This document shows positions 12,651 to 26,700 of a stretch of 64,000 bases of DNA, piece after piece (within the stretch, counting starts at the first letter, position 1; each line of letters begins with the position of its first letter). Under the pieces are notes generated by a model. It had not been told where the DNA came from, did no database searches, and was given only the letters and a program-made list of their open reading frames with translations. The stretch is from Calendula officinalis (Eukaryota > Streptophyta > Magnoliopsida > Asterales > Asteraceae): the NCBI GenBank assembly GCA_963853835.1, contig OY970830.1, positions 48,163,901 through 48,227,900 on the forward strand. Reading direction: 5' to 3'. Made by a program: the position numbers and the translations under genes.

Positions 12651-15600
12651 AAGGTGTCCATAACCCATAACCATGGTCCTTGAACCATTATAACCACTAG
12701 ATGTCCATAACAGATACTGATGGCCCTTGAACCATTACAACTACTAGCCATGAACAATAGCATATAGATATCCATTTTACAAGTAATAGGTGTCCATAAC
12801 CCATAACCATGGTTCTTGAACCATTATAACCACTAGATGTCCATAACTGATACTGATGGCCCTCGAACCATTGTAACTACTAGCCATGAACAATAGCCAA
12901 TAGATATCCATTTTACAAGTAATAGGTGTCCATAACCCATAACCATGGATCTTGAACGATTATAACCGCTAGATGTCCATAACTGATACTGATGGCCCTT
13001 CAACCATTATAACTACTAGCCATGACCAATAGCTTCTAGATATCCAATTTACAAGTAATAGGTGTCCATAACCCATAACCGTGGTCCTTGAACCATTATA
13101 ACCTCTAGATGTCCATAACTGATACTGATGGCCCTTAAACCATTATAACTACTAGCCATGACCAATAGCATATAGATATCTATTTTACAAGTAATAGGTG
13201 TCCATAACCCATAACCATGGTCCTTTGATCATAATAACCACTAGATGTCCATAACTGATATTGATGGCCCATGAACTATTATAACTACTAGCCATGACCA
13301 ATAGCCTATAGATATCCATTTTACAAGTAATAGGTGTCCATAACCCATAACCGTGGTCCTTGAACCATTATAACCACTAGATGTCCATAACTGATACTGA
13401 TGGCCCTTAAACCATTATAACTACTAGCCATGACCAATAGCATATAGATATCTATTTTACAAGTAATAGGTGTCCATAACCCATAACCATGGTCCTTTGA
13501 TCATAATAACCACTAGATGTCCATAACTGATACTGATGGCCCATGAACTATTATAACTACTAGCCATGACCAATAGCCTATAGATATCCATTTTACTAGT
13601 AATAGGTGTCCATAACCCATAACCATGGTCCTTGAACCATTATAACCACTAGATTTCCATAACTGATACTGATGGCCCTTGAACCATTATAAATACTAGC
13701 CATGACCAATAGCATATACATATACATTTTACAAGTAATAGGTGTCTATAACCCATAACCATGGTTCTTGAACCATTATAACCACTGCCATAACTGATAC
13801 AGACGGCCCTTAAACGATTATAACTACTAGCCATGAACAATAGCCTATTGATATCGCTTTTACAAGTAATAGGTGTCCATAGCCCATAAGCATGGTCCTT
13901 GAACCATTATAACCACAAGATGTCCATAACTGATACTGACGGCCCTTGAACCATTATAACTACCAGCCCTGACCAATAGCCTATAGATATCCATTTTACA
14001 AGTAATAGGTGTCCATAACCCATAACCATGGTTCTTTAACCATTATAACCACTAAATGTCCATAACTGATACATGGCCCTTGAACCATTATAACTACTAG
14101 CCATGACCAATAGCCAATAGATATCTATTTTACGAGTAATAAGTGTTTATAACCCATAACCATGGCCCTTGAACAATTATAACCACTAGATGTCTGTAAC
14201 TGATACCGACGGCCCTTGAACCATTATAACTACTACCCATGACCTATATAGATATCTATTTTACAAGTAATAGGTGTCCATAACCCATAACCATGGTTCT
14301 TGAACAATTATAGCCACTAGATGTCCATAACTGATACTGATGGCCCTTCAACCATTATAACTACTAGCCATGACCAATAGCCTATAGATATCCATTTTAC
14401 AAGTAATAGGAGTCCATAACCCATAACCATGGTTCTTGAACTATTATAACCACTAGATGTCCATAACTGATACTGATGGCCCTTGAACCATTATACCTAC
14501 TAGTCATGACCAATAGCCTATAGATATCTATTTTACAAGTAATAAGTGTCCATAACCCTTAACCATGGTTCTTGAACCATTATAACCACTAGATGTCCAT
14601 AACTGATACTGATGGCCCTTCAACTATTATAACTACTAGCCATGACCAATAGCCTCTAGATATTCAATTTACAAGTAAATGTGTCCATAACCCATAACCA
14701 TGGTCGTTGAACCATTATAACCACTAGATGTCCATAACTGATATTGATGGCCCTTGAACCATTATAACTACTAGCCATGACCAATAGCCTATAGATATCC
14801 ATTTTACAAGTAATGGGTGTCCATAACCCATAACCATGGTCCTTGAACCATTATAACCACTAGATGTCCATAACTGATACTGATGGCCCTTGAACCATTA
14901 TAACTACTAACCATAACCAATAGCCTATAGATATCCATTTTACAAGTTAAAGGTGTACATAACCCATAACCATGGTTCTTGAACCATTATAACTACTAGA
15001 TTTCCAGAACTGATATTGATGGCCCTTGACCCAGTATAACTACTACCCATGACCAATAGCCTATAGATATCCATTTTACAAGTAATAGGTGTCCATAACC
15101 CATAACCATGGTCCTTGAACCATTATAACCACTAGATGTCCATAACAGATACTGATGGCCCTTGAACCATTACAACTACTAGCCATGAACAATAGCATAT
15201 AGATATCCATTTTACAAGTAATAGGTGTCCATAACCCATAACCATGGTTCTTGAACCATTATAACCACTAGATGTCCATAACTGATACTGATGGCCCTCG
15301 AACCATTATAACTACTAGCGATGACCAATAGCCTATAGATATCCATTTTACAAGTAATAGGTGTCCATAACCCATAACCATGGTTCTTGAACCATTATAA
15401 CCACTAGTTGTCCATAACTTATACTGATGGCCCTTGAACCATTATAACTACTAGCCATGAACAATAGCCAATAGATATCCATTTTACAAGTAATAGGTGT
15501 CCATAACCCATAACCATGGATCTCGAACGATTATAACCGCTAGATGTCCATAACTGATACTGATGGCCCTTCAACCATTATAACTACTAGCCATGACCAA

Positions 15601-17385
15601 TAGCTTCTAGATATCCAATTTACAAGTAATAGGTGTCCATAACCCATAGCCATGGTCCTTGAACCATTATAACCACTAGATGTCCATAACTAATACTGAT
15701 GGCCCTTGAACCATTATAACTACTAGCGTTGACCAATAGCCTATAGATATCCATTTTACAAGTAATAGGTGTCCATAACCCATAACCGTGGTCCTTGAAC
15801 CATTATAACCACTAGATGTCCATAACTGATACTGATGGCCCTTAAACCATTATAACTACTAGCCATGACCAATAGCATATAGATATCTATTTTACAAGTA
15901 ATAGGTGTCCATAACCCATAACCATGGTCCTTGAATCATTATAACCACTAGATGTCCATAACTGATACTGATAGCCCATGAACTATTATAACTACTAGCC
16001 ATGACCAATAGCCTATAGATATCCATTTTACAAGTAATAGGTGTCCATAACCCATAACCAGGGTCCTTGAACCATTATAACCACTAGATTTCCATAACTG
16101 ATACTGATGGCCCTTGAACCATTATAACTACTAGCCATGACCAATATCATATACATATACATTTTACAAGTAATAGGTGTCTATAACCCATAACCATGGT
16201 TCTTGAACCATTATAACCACTGCCATAACTGATACAGATGGCCCTTAAACCATTATAACTACTAGCCATGAACAATAGCCTATTGATATCGCTTTTACAA
16301 GTAATAGGTGTCCATAGCCCATAACCATGGTCCTTGAACCATTATAACCACAAGATGTCCATAACTGATACTGACGGCCCTTGAACCATTATAACTACTA
16401 GCCCTGAACAATCTCCTATAGATATCCATTTTACAAGTAATAGGTGTCCATAACCCATAACCATGGTTCTTGAACCATTATAACCACTAAATGTCCATAA
16501 CTGATACTGATGGCCCTTGAACCATTATAACTACTAGCCATGACCAATAGCCTATAGATATCTATTTTACGAGTAATAGGTGTTTATAACCCATAACCAT
16601 GGCCCTTGAACAATTATAACCACTAGATGTCTGTAACTGATACCGATGGCCCTTGAAGCATTATAACTACTATCCATGACCTATATAGATATCTATTTTA
16701 CAAGTAATAGGTGTCCATAACCCATAACCATGGTTCTTGAACAATTATAGCCACTAGATGTCCATAACTGATACTGATGGCCCTTGAACCATTATAACTA
16801 CTAGCCATGACCTATAGATATCCAATTTACAAGTAATAGGTGTCCATAACCCATAACCATGGTCCTTGAATCATTATAACCACTAGATGTCCATAACTGA
16901 TACTGATGGCCCTTCAACCATTATAACTACTAGCCATGACCAATAGCCTCTAGATATTCAATTTACAAGTAATATGTGTCCATAACCCATAACAATGGTC
17001 GTTGAACCATTATAACCACTAGATGTCCATAACTGATATTGATGGCCCGTGACCCATTATAACTACTAGCCATGACCAATAGTCTATAGATATCCATTTT
17101 ACAATTATTGGGTGTCGATAACCCATAACCATGGTCCTTGAACCATTATAACCACTAGATGTCCATAACTGATACTGATGGCCCTTGAACCATTATAACT
17201 ACTAGCCATGACCAATAGCCTATAGATATCCATTTTACAAGTTAAAGGTGTCCATACCCCATAACCATGGTTCTTGAACCATTATAACTACTAGATTTCC
17301 AGAACTAATATTGATGGCCCTTGAACCATTATAACTACTAGCCATGCCCAATAGCCTATAGATATCCATTTTACAAGTAAAAGGT
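12651..17385. repeat. 136-bp satellite array, part of macro-repeat 2
   Basis: About 4.7 kb of satellite lies between LTR copies 2 and 3, collinear with 4658-9392 apart from scattered single-base differences. It holds two turns of the 2.43-kb higher-order pattern. No gene is seen. Confidence 0.97.
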
Positions 17386-20300
17386 TGTGACAACCCTCAA
17401 AATCAGGTACTTGAACCGACATTTATTGTGACCAAATTTTATCATAGAACAATCATCTCATTTAGAAAGACATTCATTTTTGCATTTAAGTCTAGCATAA
17501 ACTAAACATTTGTGTTGCTCGTGCACATCATTAATTAGACTTGTGTTAGTTGTCCACAAGTTGGTACAGTTGAACTGTAAGTTAGCGAGTTGGTGGCTCA
17601 AGTAAACTTAGACCGAATCTAAAATTATAAAAATTGATAATTCATAATGATACTTGGCTCAGGCTCAACTAAATGAACTTGTACACAAATTTAATATATA
17701 TAGATAGATATATACGTGAATTAATAAACAAATAAACCATCTTAAAACTTAAAACTACCTCTAGTTAAGAAAAATTCGCCTACTATACGTCTGGAACAAG
17801 CTTGCAATTTATTTGTTGTGATTATTATAAAAAGGGTGGATATTTAAACAAAATACAAATGATTTAAATTTCTTAAAGCCTACATCTGCATGAGTAAACT
17901 ACCCAATTTTCCATTCACAACGTGCACATCTGTTTCCCCCAAAAAACTACCCGGTTTGACCGAGATATTTCAAGATTTACGTTAATTTGATACACATACA
18001 TTGTGAATATTGTCTCTTTATTAAACCCACATTCATCATCCTCATGTTTCACGTAAACACACACACCAAAACCTCCATAACCGCCTCTCAAATCTTTGCT
18101 AAAGCCATAACAAGCAACACCACAAAAAGACCCTCGCTGGATATCTCTCTTACACGAAGCAGGCAACGCGAAAAAGAAATCCCGCAAGTTCCCGACAATG
18201 TCTCGCTGATCGTTCTCCCTCTGGTGTTTCTCTGAATTTCCGGCAACACTCTTTCACTCGCTAGTCTCTCCCGTCGGCCATCATAGTTCCGGCGAAGGTA
18301 TATAACCCAAACCGCTTCTTTCTTACTTCGTGTATGGGTTTATCATCCCGTTTCTTATTCGTTGTATGTGTCTGCTCAGGTTCCCTCGCCGCATCCGGTA
18401 ACCAGAAACGCTCTCTTCCGGCGTCACCCTATTCTCCGGCGACAAGTACAAAACCCGACAATCGTCTCTCGGCTGTATATCTCCCCGAAGGTATCCCCTT
18501 TTAAATTGTGTTTTGTTTTCATGTCACTTTGATCACGTAACATTAACAATCGTATATACCAATTGTCGTTTTCTGCTGTTCGTGTCTTATGAATTCCGAC
18601 GGAACACACACTAGTGTGTGTAAGTTTGCGGGTGTTTCAAGAGATTAGAAACCCGTAGTTAAGTTCGATCGAGTTTTTTTTTTTAATAAATAAAAGTGAT
18701 AATCATTAAGGTGTTTTGGGGTGCCTGGTAATCAATTTCATGAAAAACTCATTTGTCCGGCCTGTACCACAGTCGCCGGCAGCCTCATAGCTGCCGGAGT
18801 TGTTTTCTTTATGTTACTGCTCGTCCCAAATCGTTTATAAAAACAAGCGGTACCAGGCCAGCTAATTTACGTAGATCCAATTGGAAATAGCTCAGTCTGG
18901 TTGTAGCTGGGCCTTGGCTACAGGCCGGCCGAGCAGTCAAAAGTCGAGCCCAAAGGCTAATTCGAACTAGGCAGCTAAATTGAAAATAAATTAAATTCAT
19001 TTTGTTAAAAGGGTTAAAACGAAAAGGTTTGCATAATAAATTTCAAATAAAACAAACAACTTAATTATGATTTAAGTAATGGATATAGTTTACTCACAAA
19101 TATTTATTTATTAATTAAATATTTGTACCAATTACCGAAAATATTTTTATATAAAAATAACGTATCTAAATTCCTTTAGCAAAGAATCATTTAAAGGTAA
19201 TTAAATCCATTTTTATAATTAGCTAATGGGACGCATATGGTACACCTGTAGAACGTAATATAACTTTATTTTCCTTTTAAACTTGCCTAAATTTATCAAA
19301 AGTAATCTAAATACGAGACCAACTTAAACGAGACACCAACGAATCGCTCAAGTCTAAATTCTCTTAAGGGATAAATTGTGCATCATTTAGTTTAGGCGTG
19401 TCGTCAAGACCGTCACTTATACATTATTTCTTATGCGTTTAGGACGCTAGGATCATTGTGGTTGGAGACCGCCCGTTAGTGTTTGTGATTTTGGCTAGCA
19501 TTGCATCAGGTGAGTTCACAGCCCCACTTTTTACAACATTTTATTTACTGTTTTACAACTTTGGGGTGAAAAACATAACAAATGTTTTTATAAATGTTCC
19601 CACTATTTATCACAACATATTTATAAATCTTATTGTGATGGTGATTTCACGACCCCTCTTTTACTACGTTTTTAACTATTTTACTATTGGGGTGAAAAAC
19701 ATATAAACTATTTTATAAATAATTTCCATTATTTATAATCAATCATTTTATGGTGATGAAACTATTTTTGGAAACTAGACAACGAATCCTTTTGCTTGGA
19801 CTAAGTTTAGATGTACATGGGAGTGCGTATATGTTACATACATAATCATTAGCTAGTTTCGACTAGGCCCTGGATATGCAAATAGTACTATTGGCGGAGA
19901 CCTACCCTCCCACGATTTGATCATTTATCGGTATTTACCGACCACGAGGAGTGTATATCTAGCACGTTTAAGGTTGTTGTTTTGGTTATGGACTTAGGGT
20001 CAGCATTTTAACTCAAAGGTGTAGCTAACCTGTTGGGGAATCACCGTCACTAATGTTTCTACTACTGCTCTCGGAGCAGGCCATTTTCACGTTTTATATC
20101 ATCACACTATTTTTGCCAACGATGGCATACTAAACCTATTGTTTCTACTAACGCGATTAAAATCGTACCACTGCTTTCGGAGCAGGTCAATTTTAACATT
20201 TTTTAACATCACCTTATTTTTGCCAACGATGGCATACGAAAACTATTGTTTATACTATTGCTTTTGAGCAGACTATTTTTAAACATTTTATATCGTCAAA

Positions 20301-20643
20301 CGATTTTTTCCATGAATGGCATACAAAAACTATGGAACTATGTTGAACTCATTAAAACCTGTGAATTCACTCAACAATTTTGTTGATACTTTTACTTATG
20401 TTTTTCAGGTATCTAAGAAAAGCATTGAGTCGCATGCATTGGAGTCAAGCTTTCATTTTGTAAAGATGTCACCTCCTAATTTTAGTTAAAAACTATGTTT
20501 TGGTTCAACTACTTTGTTTACATTAAATTTTGGTGACATTACTTTTTATCAAACATTTATTGTTTACGATAATCATATGCTATGTTTACTCATGATAGTC
20601 ACATGCCCGTTGTTCTGCAAACCACTTTTGGCGGGGTGTGACA
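17386..20643. mobile_element. Solo LTR, copy 3
   Basis: This 3258-bp copy has the same TG...CA ends and AAGGT flanks (17381-17385 and 20644-20648). Differences from copy 2 that I noticed are AATCAGG for AATCGGG near 17404 and CAATTTTG for CAATATTG near 20377. Such similarity over 3.26 kb points to a very recent duplication of the macro-repeat. Confidence 0.8.
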
Positions 20644-21700
20644 AAGGTGTCCATAACCCATAACCATGGTCCTTGAACCATTATAACCACTAGATGTCCA
20701 TAACAGATACTGATGGCCCTTGAACCATTACAACTACTAGCCATGAACAATAGCATATAGATATCCATTTTACAAGTAATAGGTGTCCATAACCCATAAC
20801 CATGGTTCTTGAACCATTATAACCACTAGATGTCCATAACTGATACTGATGGCCCTTGAACCATTATAACTACTAGCGATGACCAATAGCCTATAGATAT
20901 CCATTTTACAAGTAATAGGTGTCCATAACCCATAACCATGGTTCTTGAACCATTATAACCACTAGCTGTCCATAACTGATACTGATGGCCCTTGAACCAT
21001 TGTAACTACTAGCCATGAACAATAGCCAATAGATATCCATTTTACAAGTAATAGGTGTCCATAACCCATAACCATGGATCTTGAACGATTATAACCGCTA
21101 GATGTCCATAACTGATACTGATGGCCCTTCAACCATTATAACTACTAGCCATGACCAATAGCTTCTAGATATCCAATTTACAAGTAATAGGTGTCCATAA
21201 CCCATAGCCATGGTCCTTGAACCATTATAACCACTAGATGTCCATAACTAATACTGATGGCCCTTGAACCATTATAACTACTAGCCTTGACCAATAGCCT
21301 ATAGATATCCATTTTACAAGTAATAGGTGTCCATAACCCATAACCGTGGTCCTTGAACCATTATAACCACTAGATGTCCATAACTGGTAATGATGGCCCT
21401 TAAACCATTATAACTACTAGCCATGACCAATAGCATATAGATATCTATTTTACAAGTAATAGGTGTCCATAACCCATAACCATGGTCCTTGAATCATTAT
21501 AACCACTAGATGTCCATAACTGATACTGATGGCCCATGAACTATTATAACTACTAGCCATGACCAATAGCCTATAGATATCCATTTTACAAGTAATAGGT
21601 GTCCATAACCCATAACCATGGTCCTTGAACCATTATAACCACTAGATTTCCATAACTGATACTGATGGCCCTTGAACCATTATAAATACTAGCCATGACC

Positions 21701-23314
21701 AATAGCATGTACATATACATTTTACAAGTAATAGGTGTCTATAACCCATAACCATGGTTCTTGAACCATTATAACACTGCCATAACTGATACAGACGACC
21801 CTTAAACCATTATAACTACTAGCCATGAACAATAGCCTATTGATATCGCTTTTACAAGTAATAGGTGTCCATAGCCCATAAGCATGGTCCTTGAACCATT
21901 ATAACCACAAGATGTCCATAACTGATACTGACGGCCCTTGAACCATTATAACTACCAGCCCTGACCAATAGCCTATAGATATCCATTTTACAAGTAATAG
22001 GTGTCCATAACCCATAACCATGGTTCTTGAACCATTATAACCACTAAATGTCCATAACTGATACTGATGGCCCTTGAACCATTATAACTACTAGCCATGA
22101 CCAATAGCCTATAGATATCCATTTTACAAGTAATAGGTGTCCATAACCCATAACCATGGTTCTTGAACCATTATAACCACTAGATTTCCATAACTGATAC
22201 TGATGGCCCTTGAACCATTATAAATACTAGCCATGACCAATAGCATGTACATATACATTTTACAAGTAATAGGTGTCTATAACCCATAACCATGGTTCTT
22301 GAACCATTATAACACTGCCATAACTGATACAGACGACCCTTAAACCATTATAACTACTAGCCATGAACAATAGCCTATTGATATCGCTTTTACAAGTAAT
22401 AGGTGTCCATAGCCCATAAGCATGGTCCTTGAACCATTATAACCACAAGATGTCCATAACTGATACTGACGGCCCTTGAACCATTATAACTACCAGCCCT
22501 GACCAATAGCCTATAGATATCCATTTTACAAGTAATAGGTGTCCATAACCCATAACCATGGTCCTTGAATCATTATAACCACTAGATGTCCATAACTGAT
22601 ACTGATGGCCCATGAACTATTATAACTACTAGCCATGACCAATAGCCTATAGATATCCATTTTACAAGTAATAGGTGTCCATAACCCATAACCATGGTCC
22701 TTGAACCATTATAACCACTAGATTTCCATAACTGATACTGATGGCCCTTGAACCATTATAAATACTAGCCATGACCAATAGCATGTACATATACATTTTA
22801 CAAGTAATAGGTGTCTATAACCCATAACCATGGTTCTTGAACCATTATAACACTGCCATAACTGATACAGACGACCCTTAAACCATTATAACTACTAGCC
22901 ATGAACAATAGCCTATTGATATCGCTTTTACAAGTAATAGGTGTCCATAGCCCATAAGCATGGTCCTTGAACCATTATAACCACAAGATGTCCATAACTG
23001 ATACTGACGGCCCTTGAACCATTATAACTACCAGCCCTGACCAATAGCCTATAGATATCCATTTTACAAGTAATAGGTGTCCATAACCCATAACCATGGT
23101 TCTTGAACCATTATAACCACTAAATGTCCATAACTGATACTGATGGCCCTTGAACCATTATAACTACTAGCCATGACCAATAGCCTATAGATATCTATTT
23201 TACGAGTAATAGGTGTTTATAACCCATAACCATGGCCCTTGAACAATTATAACCACTAGATGTCTGTAACTGATACCGACGGCCCTTGAACCATTATAAC
23301 TACTACCCATGACC
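21701..23314. repeat. 538-bp higher-order repeat, three tandem copies
   Basis: The variant AATAGCATGTACATATACAT begins at 21701, 22239 and 22777, exactly 538 bp apart each time. Each unit is a four-monomer block. It includes the short monomer in which the first module ends AACACTGCC instead of AACCACTAGATGTCC, and the CCTATTGATATCGC monomer. The end of the third unit is set from the period and is approximate. Confidence 0.8.
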
Positions 23315-23720
23315 TATATAGATATTTATTTTACAAGTAATAGGTGTCCATAACCCATAACCATGGTTCTTGAACAATTATAGCCACTAGATGTCCATAA
23401 CTGATACTGATGGCCCTTCAACCATTATAACTACTAGCCATGACCAATAGCCTATAAATATCCATTTTACAAGTAATAGGAGTCCATAACCCATAACCAT
23501 GGTTCTTGAACCATTATAACCACTAGATGTCCATAACTGATACTGATGGCCCTTGAACCATTATACCTACTAGTCATGACCAATAGCCTATAGATATCTA
23601 TTTTACAAGTAATAAGTGTCCATAACCCATAACCATGGTTCTTGAACCATTATAACCACTAGATGTCCATAACTGATACTGATGGCCCTTCAACTATTAT
23701 AACTACTAGCCATGACCAAT

Positions 23721-26700
23721 AGCCTCTAGATATTCAATTTACAAGTACATGTGTCCATAACCCATAACCATGGTCGTTGAACCATTATAACCACTAGATG
23801 TCCATAACTGATATTGATGGCCCTTGAACCATTATAACTACTAGCCATGACCAATAGCCTATAGATATCCATTTTACAAGTAATGCGTGTCCATAACCCA
23901 TAACCATGGTCTTGAACCATTATAACCACTAGATGTCCATAACTGATACTGATGGCCCTTGAACCATTATAACTACTAACCATAACCAATAGCCTATAGA
24001 TATCCATTTTACAAGTAATAGGTGTCCATAACCCATAACCATGGTCCTTGAACCATTATAACCACTAGATGTCCATAACAGATACTGATGGCCCTTGAAC
24101 CATTACAACTACTAGCCATGAACAATAGCATATAGATATCCATTTTACAAGTAATAGGTGTCCATAACCCATAACCATGGTTCTTGAACCATTATAACCA
24201 CTAGATGTCCATAACTGATACTGATGGCCCTTGAACCATTATAACTACTAGCGATGACCAATAGCCTATAGATATCCATTTTACAAGTAATAGGTGTCCA
24301 TAACCCATAACCATGGTCCTTGAACCATTATAACGACTAGATGTCCATAACAGATACTGATGGCCCTTGAACCATTACAACTACTAGCCATGAACAATAG
24401 CATATAGATATCCATTTTACAAGTAATAGGTGTCCATAACCCATAACCATGGTTCTTGAACCATTATAACCACTAGCTGTCCATAACTGATACTGATGGC
24501 CCTTGAACCATTATAACTACTAGCCATGAACAATAGCCAATAGATATCCATTTTACAAGTAATAGGTGTCCATAACCCATAACCATGGATCTTGAACGAT
24601 TATAACCGCTAGATGTCCATAACTGATACTGATGGCCCTTCAACCATTATAACTACTAGCCATGACCAATAGCTTCTAGATATCCAATTTACAAGTAATA
24701 GGTGTCCATAACCCATAGCCATGGTCCTTGAACCATTATAACCACTAGATGTCCATAACTAATACTGATGGCCCTTGAACCATTATAACTACTAGCCTTG
24801 ACCAATAGCCTATAGATATCCATTTTACAAGTAATAGGTGTCCATAACCCATAACCGTGGTCCTTGAACCATTTTAACCACTAGATGTCCATAACTGATA
24901 CTGATGGCCCTTAAACCATTATAACTACTAGCCATGACCAATAGCATATAGATATCTATTTTACAAGTAATAGGTGTCCATAACCCATAACCATGGTCCT
25001 TGAATCATTATAACCACTAGATGTCCATAACTGATACTAATAGCCCATGAACTATTATAACTACTAGCCATGACCAATAGCCTATAGATATCCATTTTAC
25101 AAGTAATAGGTGTCCATAACCCATAACCATGGATCTTGAACGATTATAACCGCTAGATGTCCATAACTGATACTGATGGCCCTTCAACCATTATAACTAC
25201 TAGCCATGACCAATAGCTTCTAGATATCCAATTTACAAGTAATAGGTGTCCATAACCCATAGCCATGGTCCTTGAACCATTATAACCACTAGATGTCCAT
25301 AACTAATACTGATGGCCCTTGAACCATTATAACTACTAGCCTTGACCAATAGCCTATAGATATCCATTTTACAAGTAATAGGTGTCCATAACCCATAGCC
25401 ATGGTCCTTGAACCATTATAACCACTAGATGTCCATAACTAATACTGATGGCCCTTGAACCATTATAACTACTAGCCTTGACCAATAGCCTATAGATATC
25501 CATTTTACAAGTAATAGGTGTCCATAACCCATAACCGTGGTCCTTGAACCATTATAACCACTAGATGTCCATAACTGATACTGATGGCCCTTAAACCATT
25601 ATAACTACTAGCCATGACCAATAGCATATAGATATCTATTTTACAAGTAATAGGTGTCCATAACCCATAACCATGGTCCTTGAATCATTATAACCACTAG
25701 ATGTCCATAACTGATACTAATAGCCCATGAACTATTATAACTACTAGCCATGACCAATAGCCTATAGATATCCATTTTACAAGTAATAGGTGTCCATAAC
25801 CCATAACCAGGGTCCTTGAACCATTATAACCACTAGATTTCCATAACTGATACTGATGGCCCTTGAACCATTATAACTACTAGCCATGACCAATAGCATA
25901 TACATATACATTTTACAAGTAATAGGTGTCTATAACCCATAACCATGGTTCTTGAACCATTATAACCACTGCCATAACTGATACAGATGGCCCTTAAACC
26001 ATTATAACTACTAGCCATGAACAATAGCCTATTGATATCGCTTTTACAAGTAATAGGTGTCCATAGCCCATAAGCATGGTCCTTGAACCATTATAACCAC
26101 AAGATGTCCATAACTGATACTGACGGCCCTTGAACCATTATAACTACCAGCCCTGACCAATAGCCTATAGATATCCATTTTACAAGTAATAGGTGTCCAT
26201 AACCCATAACCATGGTTCTTGAACCATTATAACCACTAAATGTCCATAACTGATACTGATGGCCCTTGAACCATTATAACTACTAGCCATGACCAATAGC
26301 CTATAGATATCTATTTTACGAGTAATAGGTGTTTATAACCCATAACCATGGCCCTTGAACAATTATAACCACTAGATGTCTGTAACTGATACCGACGGCC
26401 CTTGAACCATTATAACTACTACCCATGACCTATATAGATATCTATTTTACAAGTAATAGGTGTCCATAACCCATAACCATGGTTCTTGAACAATTATAGC
26501 CACTAGATGTCCATAACTGATACTGATGGCCCTTCAACCATTATAACTACTAGCCATGACCAATAGCCTATAGATATCCATTTTACAAGTAATAGGAGTC
26601 CATAACCCATAACCATGGTTCTTGAACCATTATAACCACTAGATGTCCATAACTGATACTGATGGCCCTTGAACCATTATACCTACTAGTCATGACCAAT

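Larger units (their letters stand above)
9393..17385. repeat. 8-kb macro-repeat unit 2 (solo LTR plus satellite)
   Basis: This 7993-bp unit is collinear with unit 1 and ends exactly where LTR copy 3 begins. A third unit starts at 17386, but its satellite part soon leaves the register of the first two (from about 20,850), so the macro-repeat is complete only twice here. Confidence 0.93.
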
